This document shows positions 7,234 through 16,713 of a DNA stretch of 64,000 bases, piece by piece. The DNA comes from an uncultured Pirellulaceae bacterium (lineage in GTDB: Bacteria; Planctomycetota; Planctomycetia; Pirellulales; Pirellulaceae). The translations under genes and the position numbers were made by a program. The number at the start of each line of letters is the position of its first letter. The first letter of the stretch is position 1. The notes beneath the pieces were generated by a model. The model saw only the letters and a list, made by a program, of their open reading frames with translations. It was not told the origin of the DNA and did no database searches. The stretch lies in contig CALDYR010000027.1 of assembly GCA_937944405.1 (NCBI GenBank), forward strand, positions 1 to 64,000. Reading direction: 5' to 3'.

Positions 7234-9903
7234 ATGTCCTCCCCTCCCCTTGCTATGAAAGAAATGATGCCTTTTATGATTCGATTTTTTGCAGCGCTGT
7301 TGACGAGTGCAAGTCTGTTGTGCGTTGGCGGCGGGAGCTTCGCCCAAGATTCCGTCAATTTTGACGAAGGCTGGAAGTTCGCCCGTTTTCGGGCAAACCC
7401 AGAAGGAAAGTACGTTGAGGTTGAACCCCAGAAACCGAAAAGGAAAAAGGGTAAAAACGCCAAAATTAATGCGAAAACGAACGCCCGAGGCAACACGAAA
7501 CGTAAGACCGACAAAAAGACGGACTCACCGGTCCCGCAGAAGATTACAAACGCTGACCAAAGCCAAGGCCGAAGCAATTGGCCACCTGAGTCACGGAAGC
7601 TGCACACCGTTGAATTTGACGATTCCCAATGGCGGACTTTGAATTTGCCGCACGATTGGGCGATTGAAAGTGCGTTCGATATCCGGTTACCCAATCGCTC
7701 GGGAAAACTTCCTTGGCCTGGAATCGGATGGTATCGGAAGTCGTTTGACGTTGCGCCCACAGACGAAGGAAAAAAGGTTTTCATTGAATTTGACGGTGCG
7801 ATGTCGGGAACCAACGTCTGGGTCAATGGCGCTTGGGCCGGCGAGTGGCCTTACGGATATTCGTCTTTTCGTTTTGAAATTACGGACCATTTAAAATTTG
7901 GCCAATCCAATGTGATCGCGGTGCGGTTGGACAATAAACCGGAATCGTCTCGTTGGTATCCGGGAGGCGGCATCTATCGACACGTGCGCTTGGTGAAGAA
8001 GAATCCGGTCCATGTCGCTCAGTGGGGCGTCTTTGTGGCGACACCTCAAATTTCTTCAGAACGGGCGACGTTGGAGATTCGCACCGAATTGAAAAATAAC
8101 GCACCTGACGTTCAGGTTCAACATGAAGTTTCTGAATTAGGATCAGCCGAGGTACTGGCGGTTTGTTCGGGAACTTTAGCGGTCGCGGAAATCGTTTCGC
8201 CAAAACTTTGGGATCTTGATACGCCGCATCTTTATCAGGTGAAGACCACGGTGCTCAAAAATGGGCAGCCCGTTGATGCCGAAACAACCGAGTTCGGGAT
8301 TCGGTCACTTGAATTTCGCACTGACGGTTTTTTTCTTAATGGGCGCAAGGTTCGTATCAATGGCGTCTGCCAGCACAGCGACTTGGGGCCTTTGGGGATG
8401 GCGGTCAATCGACGCGCGATGCAGCGGCAAATTGAGATCTTGCAATCTTTCGGTTGCAACGCAATACGGACAGCGCACAATCCGCCAGACCCAGAGTTCC
8501 TGCGGCTTTGCGATCGAATGGGGATGCTGGTTCAAGTCGAAGCGTTCGACACGTGGCGTCGGGAAAAGTTGGTTAATGATTATCATCGTTTCTTCAACGC
8601 GTGGCACCAGCGCGATCTGCGGGCGATGGTGCGACGCGATCGTAACCACCCTTCAGTGATCATGTGGAGCACTGGCAATGAAGTGCTCGAACAGCTCGAT
8701 TTAGCCAACACGGCGGTGGTGAAAATGCTGGCCGCGATTTTAAAAGACGAAGATCCAACACGCGCTACAACCTTTGGCTGTAGCAAGCCCGATGCGGCGG
8801 TGAACGGATTTGGCGCGTCGGCCGAAGTGATGGGAATCAACTATAAACCTCACTTGTATGCCGAGATCCGTGCGAAATTTCCTGATGTGCCGCTGTACGC
8901 CAGCGAAACCACTTCCAGCATCAGTTCGCGCGGGGAGTACTTTTTTCCTGTTTCCCAAAACCAGCGCGAAGGCTGTGGTGGATCCTTTCATGTCAGCGAT
9001 TACGGTCTGTACGCTTCGCCCAATGGGTATCCCGCCGATACTGAGTTTGCGGCCCAAGATAAGCACCCTTTTGTGATGGGAGAGTTCGTTTGGACGGGTT
9101 TTGATTACATCGGGGAGCCCACGCCGTATAACAAAGACCGAACCAATTTGCTAAATTATTCCGATCCACAAGAGCGTTTGCGAGTCAAACACGAAATGGA
9201 ACGATTGGGGAAGAACATTCCGCCACGCAGTTCGTATTTTGGAATCGTTGATCTATGCGGATTCCCCAAAGACCGATACTACTTGTATCAATCCCGTTGG
9301 CTGCCGGAGCTTCGATCGGCCCATATCTTGCCGCACTGGAATTGGCCAGAGCGGATCGGAGAGGTAACGCCGGTTCACGTTTATACCTCTGGCGATGAAG
9401 CGGAACTGTTTCTTAATGACAAATCATTAGGGCGCAAAAAGAAGAAACCTTTTGAGTACAGGTTGCGTTGGGACGATGTCGTTTACCAGCCGGGAGTCTT
9501 GAAAGTCGTCGCCTATCGGGCGGGCCAATTGTGGGCCGAATCCACGGTGAAGACCACCGGCGCGGCGGTCGGATTAAAATTGTCGGCCGACCGCGCAACG
9601 ATTGCCGCTGACGGAGAGGATCTTTCATTTGTCACCGTCCAAGTCGTTGACAGTGAGGGCGCCGTTGTGCCAAGGTCTGATAATGATATCAAGTTTACAC
9701 TGAAAGGGCCGGGCGAAATTTTAGCGATCGGAAACGGAGATCCAACGTGCTTGGAGCCATTTAAATCGCATCAACGACCGGTGTTCAATGGGTTGGCTTT
9801 GGTGATCATCAGGTCACAAAAAGGCGGGGCTGGAACACTGCAGCTAAAGGCCACGACCGAAGGACTTGAGCAATCGATCATTGAGATAACGACGGAAAAG
9901 TAA
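7234..9903 (+). CDS. Exported glycoside hydrolase family 2 (beta-galactosidase-like)
   Basis: 889 residues. Signal peptide-like N-terminus (about residues 15-38, cleavage after SFA), then the GH2 sugar-binding domain, Ig-like domain and TIM barrel. The acid/base Glu483 lies in STGNE and the nucleophile is probably Glu558 in YASET. A DUF4982-like domain follows (about 715-785) and then a C-terminal Ig-like domain typical of GH2 (about 790-889). It would cleave beta-linked glycans in the periplasm; the sugar cannot be read from sequence. Odd: residues 67-110 form a Lys/Arg-rich insertion in the N-terminal domain. ATGs at 7255 and 7276 are alternative starts, the latter giving a more compact signal peptide. 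It lies downstream of decayed esterase and sulfatase genes, which suggests a former polysaccharide-use locus. Confidence 0.88.
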   Translation: MSSPPLAMKEMMPFMIRFFAALLTSASLLCVGGGSFAQDSVNFDEGWKFARFRANPEGKYVEVEPQKPKRKKGKNAKINAKTNARGNTKRKTDKKTDSPVPQKITNADQSQGRSNWPPESRKLHTVEFDDSQWRTLNLPHDWAIESAFDIRLPNRSGKLPWPGIGWYRKSFDVAPTDEGKKVFIEFDGAMSGTNVWVNGAWAGEWPYGYSSFRFEITDHLKFGQSNVIAVRLDNKPESSRWYPGGGIYRHVRLVKKNPVHVAQWGVFVATPQISSERATLEIRTELKNNAPDVQVQHEVSELGSAEVLAVCSGTLAVAEIVSPKLWDLDTPHLYQVKTTVLKNGQPVDAETTEFGIRSLEFRTDGFFLNGRKVRINGVCQHSDLGPLGMAVNRRAMQRQIEILQSFGCNAIRTAHNPPDPEFLRLCDRMGMLVQVEAFDTWRREKLVNDYHRFFNAWHQRDLRAMVRRDRNHPSVIMWSTGNEVLEQLDLANTAVVKMLAAILKDEDPTRATTFGCSKPDAAVNGFGASAEVMGINYKPHLYAEIRAKFPDVPLYASETTSSISSRGEYFFPVSQNQREGCGGSFHVSDYGLYASPNGYPADTEFAAQDKHPFVMGEFVWTGFDYIGEPTPYNKDRTNLLNYSDPQERLRVKHEMERLGKNIPPRSSYFGIVDLCGFPKDRYYLYQSRWLPELRSAHILPHWNWPERIGEVTPVHVYTSGDEAELFLNDKSLGRKKKKPFEYRLRWDDVVYQPGVLKVVAYRAGQLWAESTVKTTGAAVGLKLSADRATIAADGEDLSFVTVQVVDSEGAVVPRSDNDIKFTLKGPGEILAIGNGDPTCLEPFKSHQRPVFNGLALVIIRSQKGGAGTLQLKATTEGLEQSIIEITTEK

Positions 9904-9955
9904 ATCGGTTGTGGCTGCAGAATTCAGGCAGATGGCGTTGTGATACGGGGTAGTT

Positions 9956-11929
9956 CTACGACTCGTCGTCTGCGCTGATTTTGGCAAGCACGCTGAAGTC
10001 TTCTAGGGTACTGACGTCGCCGGCGGCTTCTCGGCCGGCGGCGATGTCACGTAACAGTCTCCGCATGATTTTTCCGCTGCGTGTTTTGGGAAGGGCTTCG
10101 GTGAATCGGATGTCGTCGGGAACCGCTAATGCGCCGATTTCCTTGCGGACATGGAGTTTAAGTTCGTCGCGCAGTTGATCGGAAGCTTCGGTGTCTTTGA
10201 TTGACACGAACACCGCGATAGCCTGGCCTTTGAGTTCGTGAGGCCGTCCGACGGCCGCACATTCAGCGACGTTGGGATGCGACACCATCGCGCTTTCGAC
10301 TTCAATGGTGCTTAACCGATGGCCCGAAACGTTGATGACGTCATCGATGCGGCCCATAATCCAGTAGTAACCGTCGTTATCGATCCGCGCGTTGTCTCCG
10401 GTGAGATAGTTACCGGGATAGGTTGACCAGTATTGTTCGGTAAACCGTTGGTCGTCGCCCCAGATACCGCGCAACATGCCCGGCCAAGGTTTTGCGATGC
10501 ACAACATTCCGCCTTGGTTGGGGCCGACCGGCGTAAGCGACTCATCGACGATCACCGGCACGACACCGGGCAGTGGTTTTGTGCAACTGCCGGGTTTGGT
10601 GGACGTTGCCCCCGGTAAAGGGCTCATCATGATGCCGCCTGTTTCGGTTTGCCACCACGTATCGACGATGGGGCAGTTTCCGCCGCCTATTTTTTCGTGG
10701 TACCAGATCCAAGTTTCGGGGTTGATGCCTTCGCCGACGGTGCCCAGCAGTCGCAGTGAAGAGAGATCGTGTTTTTCGATGTGTTGATCTCCCCATTTTA
10801 CAAACGCGCGGATCGCGGTGGGCGCGGTGTAAAGGATGGTGACTTTGTGGCGTTCTACGATGTCCCAGAAACGGTCGGGGGCGGGGTGATTGGGGGCCCC
10901 TTCGTACATCAGGCAGGTCGCGCCGTTGGCCATCGGGCCGTAGACGATGTAGCTATGACCGGTAATCCACCCGCAGTCGGCGGTACACCAATAAACGTCC
11001 TCGGGCTTCCAGTCGAAGACCCATTGAAAGGTTTTCTTTGCCCAGATGTTGTACCCCGCGGTGGTGTGGCGAATGCCCTTAGGTTTTCCGGTCGATCCAC
11101 TGGTGTAGAGAATGAAGGACGTTGCTTCACTGTCCAACGGCGTCGCAGGACAATCCGGCGACGCGCCGTCCATCAGTTCATGCCACCAATGGTCCCGACG
11201 GTCGGTCATAGGGCAATCGTTTTGAGCGCGTTTGAGCACGATGCAGTTTTCGACCGACCGCGATTTCTCAAGCGCCGCGTCAACGGTCTCTTTTAATGGT
11301 AAAGTTTTGCCACGACGAAAAAGTCCGTCGCTGGTAATTTGAAGCTTTGCCGAGGCGTCGTTGTTGCGGTCGGCGATCGCTTCGGCCGAAAATCCCGCGA
11401 AAATGACAGAGTGAATCGCACCGATGCGGGTGCAGGCCAGCATCGCGATCGCTAATTCGGGGGTCATCGGCATGTAGATGGAAACAACATCGCCGACACC
11501 AATGTCTAACTTTTTCAGCACGTTGGCGAACTTACAAACTTCGGCGTGCAGTTGGGCGTAAGAAAGAGTGCGCTGGTCGCCGGGTTCGCCTTCCCAGATG
11601 ATCGCCGCGCGGTCTCCATTTCCCGCCGCAATATGAGCGTCCAAGCAATTAAAAGACATGTTCGTTTGACCACCGGCGAACCAATGAACGTCTTTGCCGT
11701 TCTGTTCAACGACGCGGTCAAACGGTTTGAACCAGTGCATCTCTTGGTTGGCAATGTCGGCCCAGAATTTATCTGGATCATTCTTGGCTGCATCGTAGAG
11801 CGTTTGATAGTCGGACATCGAAGCGATGTTCGCCTGTTGGCTGAAATCGGCCGACGGAGGAAAAAGGCGTTCTTCGTGGAGGACGTTGTCAATCTGACCG
11901 GTGTTCGGGTCGGCGTTCTGATCGGACAT
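9956..11929 (-). CDS. acs: Acetyl-CoA synthetase
   Basis: 657 residues (E. coli Acs has 652). It activates acetate with ATP and CoA through acetyl-AMP. Visible ANL-family motifs: the P-loop [11 protein letters not shown], the aromatic motif [29 protein letters not shown] before the hinge, and [11 protein letters not shown] near the C-terminus, whose Lys is the acetylation-controlled catalytic residue. The ATG at 11929 gives the usual family length; the open frame continues upstream to a TTG at 12001 but that extension has no family counterpart. It converges on the GH2 gene. With aceEF it feeds the acetyl-CoA pool. Confidence 0.95.
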   Translation of the reverse strand: MSDQNADPNTGQIDNVLHEERLFPPSADFSQQANIASMSDYQTLYDAAKNDPDKFWADIANQEMHWFKPFDRVVEQNGKDVHWFAGGQTNMSFNCLDAHIAAGNGDRAAIIWEGEPGDQRTLSYAQLHAEVCKFANVLKKLDIGVGDVVSIYMPMTPELAIAMLACTRIGAIHSVIFAGFSAEAIADRNNDASAKLQITSDGLFRRGKTLPLKETVDAALEKSRSVENCIVLKRAQNDCPMTDRRDHWWHELMDGASPDCPATPLDSEATSFILYTSGSTGKPKGIRHTTAGYNIWAKKTFQWVFDWKPEDVYWCTADCGWITGHSYIVYGPMANGATCLMYEGAPNHPAPDRFWDIVERHKVTILYTAPTAIRAFVKWGDQHIEKHDLSSLRLLGTVGEGINPETWIWYHEKIGGGNCPIVDTWWQTETGGIMMSPLPGATSTKPGSCTKPLPGVVPVIVDESLTPVGPNQGGMLCIAKPWPGMLRGIWGDDQRFTEQYWSTYPGNYLTGDNARIDNDGYYWIMGRIDDVINVSGHRLSTIEVESAMVSHPNVAECAAVGRPHELKGQAIAVFVSIKDTEASDQLRDELKLHVRKEIGALAVPDDIRFTEALPKTRSGKIMRRLLRDIAAGREAAGDVSTLEDFSVLAKISADDES

Positions 11930-12037
11930 CAAGGACTTTCTGGCTGCACGATTGTTGCTGGAGAAGGACGTCGATTGTAGACCGTTAACAAATTCGATCA
12001 AGAAGAAGTGAACGCGGACTGGAAAAAAGCGAATTTA

Positions 12038-12415
12038 TCACTCGTTTCGGCGAATGATCTCTTTTTCTTCGAGTAGCGCGCGGAAACTACTGAAACGTTC
12101 CAACGAGTTGAGAAAGTCCTGTTGAGTGACCGTTACGGTCTGCACAACCTCGGGAGTAGTACCTTCACCGGTGAGCTTAATCAAATCGAATCGGACGCGG
12201 TTCGTACTGTCCAAACCGATGGTTCCGACACCATTAGTTTCTAAATCAATTGCCAGTTCGGCGCGGTCTGTTGGTGCCGCGGCACTGTCGGTGGTGCTGG
12301 GGATGTAGTAAACAACATGAGCCAGCAAAGCACAGGTAATCATCAGATTGAGAATCAATAAGATGATGGTGGGCGTATGCGAGGTCGCGTTTACGATTGT
12401 GGGCTGTTTAACCAT
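12038..12415 (-). CDS. Small single-pass membrane protein, unknown
   Basis: 125 residues with one strongly hydrophobic segment (about 17-40) and a mostly polar C-terminal domain that would lie on the far side of the membrane and ends in a charged helix (RALLEEKEIIRRNE). It lies upstream of acs on the same strand, 108 bp from the acs ATG. No family recognised. The start ATG at 12415 fits a short cytoplasmic N-terminus. Confidence 0.55.
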   Translation of the reverse strand: MVKQPTIVNATSHTPTIILLILNLMITCALLAHVVYYIPSTTDSAAAPTDRAELAIDLETNGVGTIGLDSTNRVRFDLIKLTGEGTTPEVVQTVTVTQQDFLNSLERFSSFRALLEEKEIIRRNE

Positions 12416-12599
12416 CGAGGTGTCCGGAAAAGTTGGGCGAGTTGAAACCGGTATTCTGTTCCAGACGATCAGAAGTTCAATATGGAAATTGAAAACGAAA
12501 AGGCTGTGGTAACAATTCGGGTTGGAGATTGACTATTAGGCGGTATGGGGAGGCCGATGCTGCGTTTTTGCCGAACTATCGTCTACTTTTGTTTTGATC

Positions 12600-12643
12600 G
12601 AAAACGCTGAAATTTGAAAACGCTGAAACTTGAAAACGCTGAC
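12600..12643. repeat. 16-bp tandem repeat, 2.8 copies
   Basis: The unit GAAAACGCTGAAAYTT occurs at 12600-12615 and 12616-12631 and partly at 12632-12643. It lies just downstream of the stop of the 12645-13019 gene. Confidence 0.8.
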
Positions 12644-12644
12644 G

Positions 12645-13019
12645 TTAGAGTCCTAAAACATTGAGGACAACCACCAATGCGACAATGAACAACGGTGTCC
12701 ATGCGAACACGGAGATGATCCCTCGCGCGAAAAATAATTTTAAAAACCAGTTTACCGGTTGGCCAGCTTCAATGCGGTTTTTCACCACATCCTTCACACA
12801 AAGCGCGGCCCCCAGAAAAGCTCCCGCGATCGCAGATCCGGCTAAAACTACGATCGCAGTTTGCTGGTCGGGGAAAGGTTCCTTTCCCCGACGCGCCATT
12901 TTTCGGGCTGCCCCGAACACAACAACCGGCACGACTAAGGCGGCACCGATAATTTTCAACCAGACAGAAGTCCCGCCTGAAAACAGATCGTTAAATGATG
13001 ATTTCACGTTGAACTCCAA
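12645..13019 (-). CDS. Small multi-pass membrane protein, unknown
   Basis: 124 residues. Three hydrophobic segments (about 19-36, 54-74 and 98-122) with positively charged loops (ARKMARRGKE) that suggest the inside orientation. Short hydrophobic protein of a type often left as hypothetical. It is followed by a 16-bp tandem repeat. No homologous family recognised. Confidence 0.5.
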   Translation of the reverse strand: MEFNVKSSFNDLFSGGTSVWLKIIGAALVVPVVVFGAARKMARRGKEPFPDQQTAIVVLAGSAIAGAFLGAALCVKDVVKNRIEAGQPVNWFLKLFFARGIISVFAWTPLFIVALVVVLNVLGL

Positions 13020-13393
13020 TTTAAGCTTGGGAAGTAGAGCGCGCCCGGTATAGTCTATCAGCGCCTTCCTTGGAGCAAGTAAATTCCTGAGCGATCGCCG
13101 CTGATAATCCTAAACAAGCAACACTGCGATTTACGTTGACTGCGATCATCATCTTCGATCGCGGTGGATCGATCCGACCCGTTTGAACCCGTTTGAACCC
13201 GTTTGAGCGCGGCCAACAGCGCCCAGAAAAGCGCTGCAAACGCCGGGCTGATTGGGAGTATCGACCGGTGGAGGTTTGAATTTCGAGCATTGGATCGCCG
13301 CCGCGATTGGCGAATTTGACGACGGTAACCAGTCGCCATTAAATTCCCGGAAGCCTTTTTGGTTTACTGAACCGGGGGGGACTGAACCGGGGT
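13020..13393. other. Repeat-containing spacer, no gene seen
   Basis: 374 bp downstream of the TolC-like gene and upstream of the small membrane protein gene. It holds a 10-bp tandem repeat (13178-13206) and most of a 15-bp repeat (13361-13405). Open frames here are low-complexity shadows. Confidence 0.5.
13178..13206. repeat. 10-bp tandem repeat, 3 copies
   Basis: CCCGTTTGAA repeated at 13178, 13188 and 13198, the last copy incomplete. No coding context. Confidence 0.8.
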
Positions 13394-13405
13394 TTACTGA
13401 AACTG
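13361..13405. repeat. 15-bp imperfect tandem repeat, 3 copies
   Basis: Period 15 around ACTGAACCGG, at 13361, 13376 and 13391. The last copy overlaps the stop codon and the last codons of the TolC-like gene, so the C-terminal tail of that protein may have been rebuilt by duplication. Confidence 0.65.
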
Positions 13406-16342
13406 GTTTTGAACTGGGATTCGTTGATGGGCGGGCGTAGTTACAGTTTGCGTTTGCAGTCGGATCGCAGGAGTGTCGCTGATGATTTGACGGTCGAATG
13501 TTACTTGCTGACGCATCAGCAGCGTACCCATTGAACGTTGCAGGGCGACTTCGGCTATCTTCAGTTCCAGTTCGGCTTGGGCGTAAACAATTTCGGTTTG
13601 CGACAATCGTTCTTGCGAATCGAGGAGCTGATCGAGGATGGTGGTGGGGGTGGCTCCATCGGCGATATCGCCCTCCACTAAGGCGAACGATTCCCAACGC
13701 GTTTGGTTCTGGTTCAGGTCGGCGCGGGCGGCAACGATGGCTTCTTCGGCTGCGGAAAGCGTTTGTACCGCAGAATCGATTCGCCGGAGTGCGATTTGCG
13801 ATTCGGCAATCACATTCTGAATGACTTCTTCAAGTTCGTTTTGCAAACGCTTGAATTGTAGATGGCGTTGCTGGAAACGACTTCGTGCGGCTCTATTTCT
13901 TTTGGGTAGTTCATACTCCAGCCCGAAGCTGTAGCCTGGTGTTACTTCGCCGAACTGATCGGTAAAGGCCCCCAACACATCGCTTTCGCCTTGTAGTGCA
14001 CTGACGTAGGTTCCAAAAAGAAACGAAAGTTCGGGCAGCAATTCGTGCTGAGAGACATCGCGTTGGATGCCCGCGATTTTGATTCGGCGGACTGATTCGC
14101 GAATTTCTGGTCGGTGGTTCAAGGCCGTCTGGACGACTTGGTCGATTCTCCAGCCAACATCCTCAACCGTTGGTAGTTCTTCGGGCAACAATTCTAGAGA
14201 CTGGCTGGCCATCCAATTTCGATCGGCGATTCGGCGGCGAATTTCTGTTTCGGCGTTCCGGATGTTTCGAAATGCGTTAGCCAGTTCTGTTTTGCGAGTT
14301 TGGACCGATGATTTTGCACGCGCTATTTGAGCCGGCAGGGAATCTAATGCGCGGCGACCGTTGAGTCGATCGAGGATGGCTTGGCCGCGCTGGACGTTGC
14401 GTTTGCGTTGCAAGTAGATGCTGCGATTGAGGTACAGTTGCCAGTAGGCGCTGACGACACCTTCGAGTTCCTCTTGAAGTTCCTGTTGGAATTCCTCCCA
14501 TGCGACGGCACCGGTAGATTGAGCGATCAGAATTTGAGCTTGGTTGAAAACGCGGCCTCGTCCTCGGAGCAGTGGTTGGGTGACGTTTAATGCCAGCGTT
14601 GCGGTTCCTTGGTCCTGTGGTGTGAAGTTGTTGGAGTTGCTGTTTTGAAAACCAAGTTGCTGTGAAACGGTTAAGTCGGCACCGGTGCGCAGTTTGCGGC
14701 GGATTCCGCCTTCGGCGGTCCAGATGTTGTCTCTGAGAAATTGTTCGGTGCTGCCTTGACCGATGGTGAGGCTGCTGCCGACGGGGTCAACGCGGTCTTG
14801 GAATTGGCTGCGGACGAAACGGACTGGATCGAATTCAGCGTCTGCTTCGACGACTTGGAGTTCGCGAATCAACGGCGTTTTACTAACCGCTTGAATGCGT
14901 GGCGAATTCTGTAGGGCGGCAAATACCAAGCCGTTGCTATTGATTGTTAGGGTGTGATTTTCAGGATGAAGCGGTTGGATTACCTGCGTTTTCCACCAAG
15001 TCGGCGATTCCTCTTTGGACACCATCTCCGTGGTCATGCTGTTTGCGTCAAATTCCGCGTTAAAGGTTTGGGACAGAGTTTCTAATTCTTCTTCCAATGA
15101 CTTCAGTGACTTCTGCGGTTGGGAAGTCTGCGGCGGTTGCCAATCGTCGAGGCTGCCGAAGTCGTCTGAAAAACCGTGGTTCGATGGCGGACGCGGAATC
15201 GATTCTAGCGGCGTTGGTGGATTCGCGTTTGCTGATTCCGCATCGTTCCACGGTGCTTGGACGGAAGGTTGTTTGGTGGGTTTGCTGGGTAACGTGTCGA
15301 TACGCTGCGGAATGAAATCCGGTGCGGCAGCGTTGGGGGATTGCTCGAATGTCCGGGGACTAATGAATTCGGGTGTTTTAATCGGGCGGGTGTCCTCCAA
15401 TGAGAAATCACCTTGCACGGTTTGACGTGGTGTGGGCGTGAAGAAGTCGCCAAATTTGAGTCCATCGGGGTGTTTCTCGGATTCAGCGACACGCGTCGCG
15501 GGCGGTGTTTGTGACGCCGGCGGTGAATTGATGTATCGGTACGCGCGCTCGAATTCCTGTTTGAAAGCGTTTTTGGGGAGGGCGACGCGGGTTGCCTTGG
15601 CGGGGGCAGGTTGCGGTTGAATTTCAATCGCCGCACTCGGTTGCGGTGGATCGAAATCAGCTTTGGAAGGCGCCGATAGGTCGATCGAAGGCGGACTGGC
15701 GGTGGTTACCATTGCCAATCGGGTTGATGCTGGAGTGGCGGTTGCGTTGCTCTTTTCTAAAATTGAATACGGCGTTTTGTTACGCTGTTGTTCGAAGCGC
15801 GCGGGCCCGATGTCTGTTGGCTGGTTTTGGGGTTGGTAACCGGTTGTTTCAGCATGTGTGCGTTTTTGCGGAGTGGATGCCAAATCCTGTGGCCGATGGA
15901 TGTAGACCACGTTTTGGGTGTCGTAGGCTTGTGGGTTGGGCCGGTTGGCTTGATGCGAGGCGTTCTGTGGTGAGACGGGAGGTCGGTTTGGCGACCGCGG
16001 GGCGCGCGTGGCCGGGACAGGGTAGAGAGATGAAGATGAAAACGAGGGTTGGGCCGTTTTATTGCTGCGAGAGAACAATCTCGAAAACAAGGAGGGCTTT
16101 GCAACCGCTTGCGGGACGGTGGCAACCGGAGGAACAGTTGTCGGAACAACCGGGGGGGCGTTGGGGGCGCTGTGCAGAGAGTTGTTGAAATTAGCGTTTT
16201 CTGAACCACGACTGAACAGCGCTGGACTTCCCGCAGGATAGTCGAATGACTGCGCGATAGCAGCGGTAGAATACGCTGAAACAGCCAACACAAATAGTGC
16301 TGACGCTTTAGCGGACTGTTTTACAACTCGAAAATTTCGCAC
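13394..16342 (-). CDS. TolC-family outer membrane protein with long Pro-rich N-terminal region
   Basis: 982 residues, about twice the size of TolC proteins. A signal peptide covers about residues 1-31 (ends TAAIAQ). Residues about 35-450 are low-complexity, rich in Pro, Ser, Gln and Thr, without a recognisable fold. The C-terminal half (about 470-960) is the outer membrane efflux domain, with the VTQPLLRGRG beta-strand motif and long helices rich in Glu, Arg and Gln. It would form a trimeric outer membrane channel. The GTG at 16342 is chosen because GGAG lies 6 nt upstream; a TTG at 16357 is also in frame. No inner membrane pump or adaptor gene is adjacent. The N-terminal stretch may span periplasm or act at the cell surface. 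Confidence 0.8.
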   Translation of the reverse strand: MRNFRVVKQSAKASALFVLAVSAYSTAAIAQSFDYPAGSPALFSRGSENANFNNSLHSAPNAPPVVPTTVPPVATVPQAVAKPSLFSRLFSRSNKTAQPSFSSSSLYPVPATRAPRSPNRPPVSPQNASHQANRPNPQAYDTQNVVYIHRPQDLASTPQKRTHAETTGYQPQNQPTDIGPARFEQQRNKTPYSILEKSNATATPASTRLAMVTTASPPSIDLSAPSKADFDPPQPSAAIEIQPQPAPAKATRVALPKNAFKQEFERAYRYINSPPASQTPPATRVAESEKHPDGLKFGDFFTPTPRQTVQGDFSLEDTRPIKTPEFISPRTFEQSPNAAAPDFIPQRIDTLPSKPTKQPSVQAPWNDAESANANPPTPLESIPRPPSNHGFSDDFGSLDDWQPPQTSQPQKSLKSLEEELETLSQTFNAEFDANSMTTEMVSKEESPTWWKTQVIQPLHPENHTLTINSNGLVFAALQNSPRIQAVSKTPLIRELQVVEADAEFDPVRFVRSQFQDRVDPVGSSLTIGQGSTEQFLRDNIWTAEGGIRRKLRTGADLTVSQQLGFQNSNSNNFTPQDQGTATLALNVTQPLLRGRGRVFNQAQILIAQSTGAVAWEEFQQELQEELEGVVSAYWQLYLNRSIYLQRKRNVQRGQAILDRLNGRRALDSLPAQIARAKSSVQTRKTELANAFRNIRNAETEIRRRIADRNWMASQSLELLPEELPTVEDVGWRIDQVVQTALNHRPEIRESVRRIKIAGIQRDVSQHELLPELSFLFGTYVSALQGESDVLGAFTDQFGEVTPGYSFGLEYELPKRNRAARSRFQQRHLQFKRLQNELEEVIQNVIAESQIALRRIDSAVQTLSAAEEAIVAARADLNQNQTRWESFALVEGDIADGATPTTILDQLLDSQERLSQTEIVYAQAELELKIAEVALQRSMGTLLMRQQVTFDRQIISDTPAIRLQTQTVTTPAHQRIPVQNQFQ

Positions 16343-16713
16343 AACGGGCTCCAGCAATACTAACAGGTGTCACAGACCTTAGTGCTTACCATCGCCCTAC
16401 AACCGTTAAGACACGAAGTAAACCCGCTTAATGCAGAGTAATACTTTCGTTACAGGTGGCAGTATCGTTACAACCGTCAAACTTTGACTCGGCGTGCTGG
16501 CAAAGCTATTTGCAGAGCTGGTGTAGGGGGGAAATTACGCGACCACGATCGTGAGGCCTAATTGTCGGTGGGGAAAGCCGCATAGAAAAAAGCTCAAAAA
16601 CACGGCGTAATACTATTTGAAACCTATGTTTATTCGATTGCGACATCGATCTTCGCGATTCCCATTGCTTATGCTGACCCGCTTACCTGCCTTATGGCAA
16701 CGCTTTTTTAAAA
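16343..16713. other. Divergent promoter region, no gene seen
   Basis: 371 bp between the divergent TolC-like and GGDEF genes. It should hold both promoters; no box can be named with confidence. Not coding. Confidence 0.4.
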
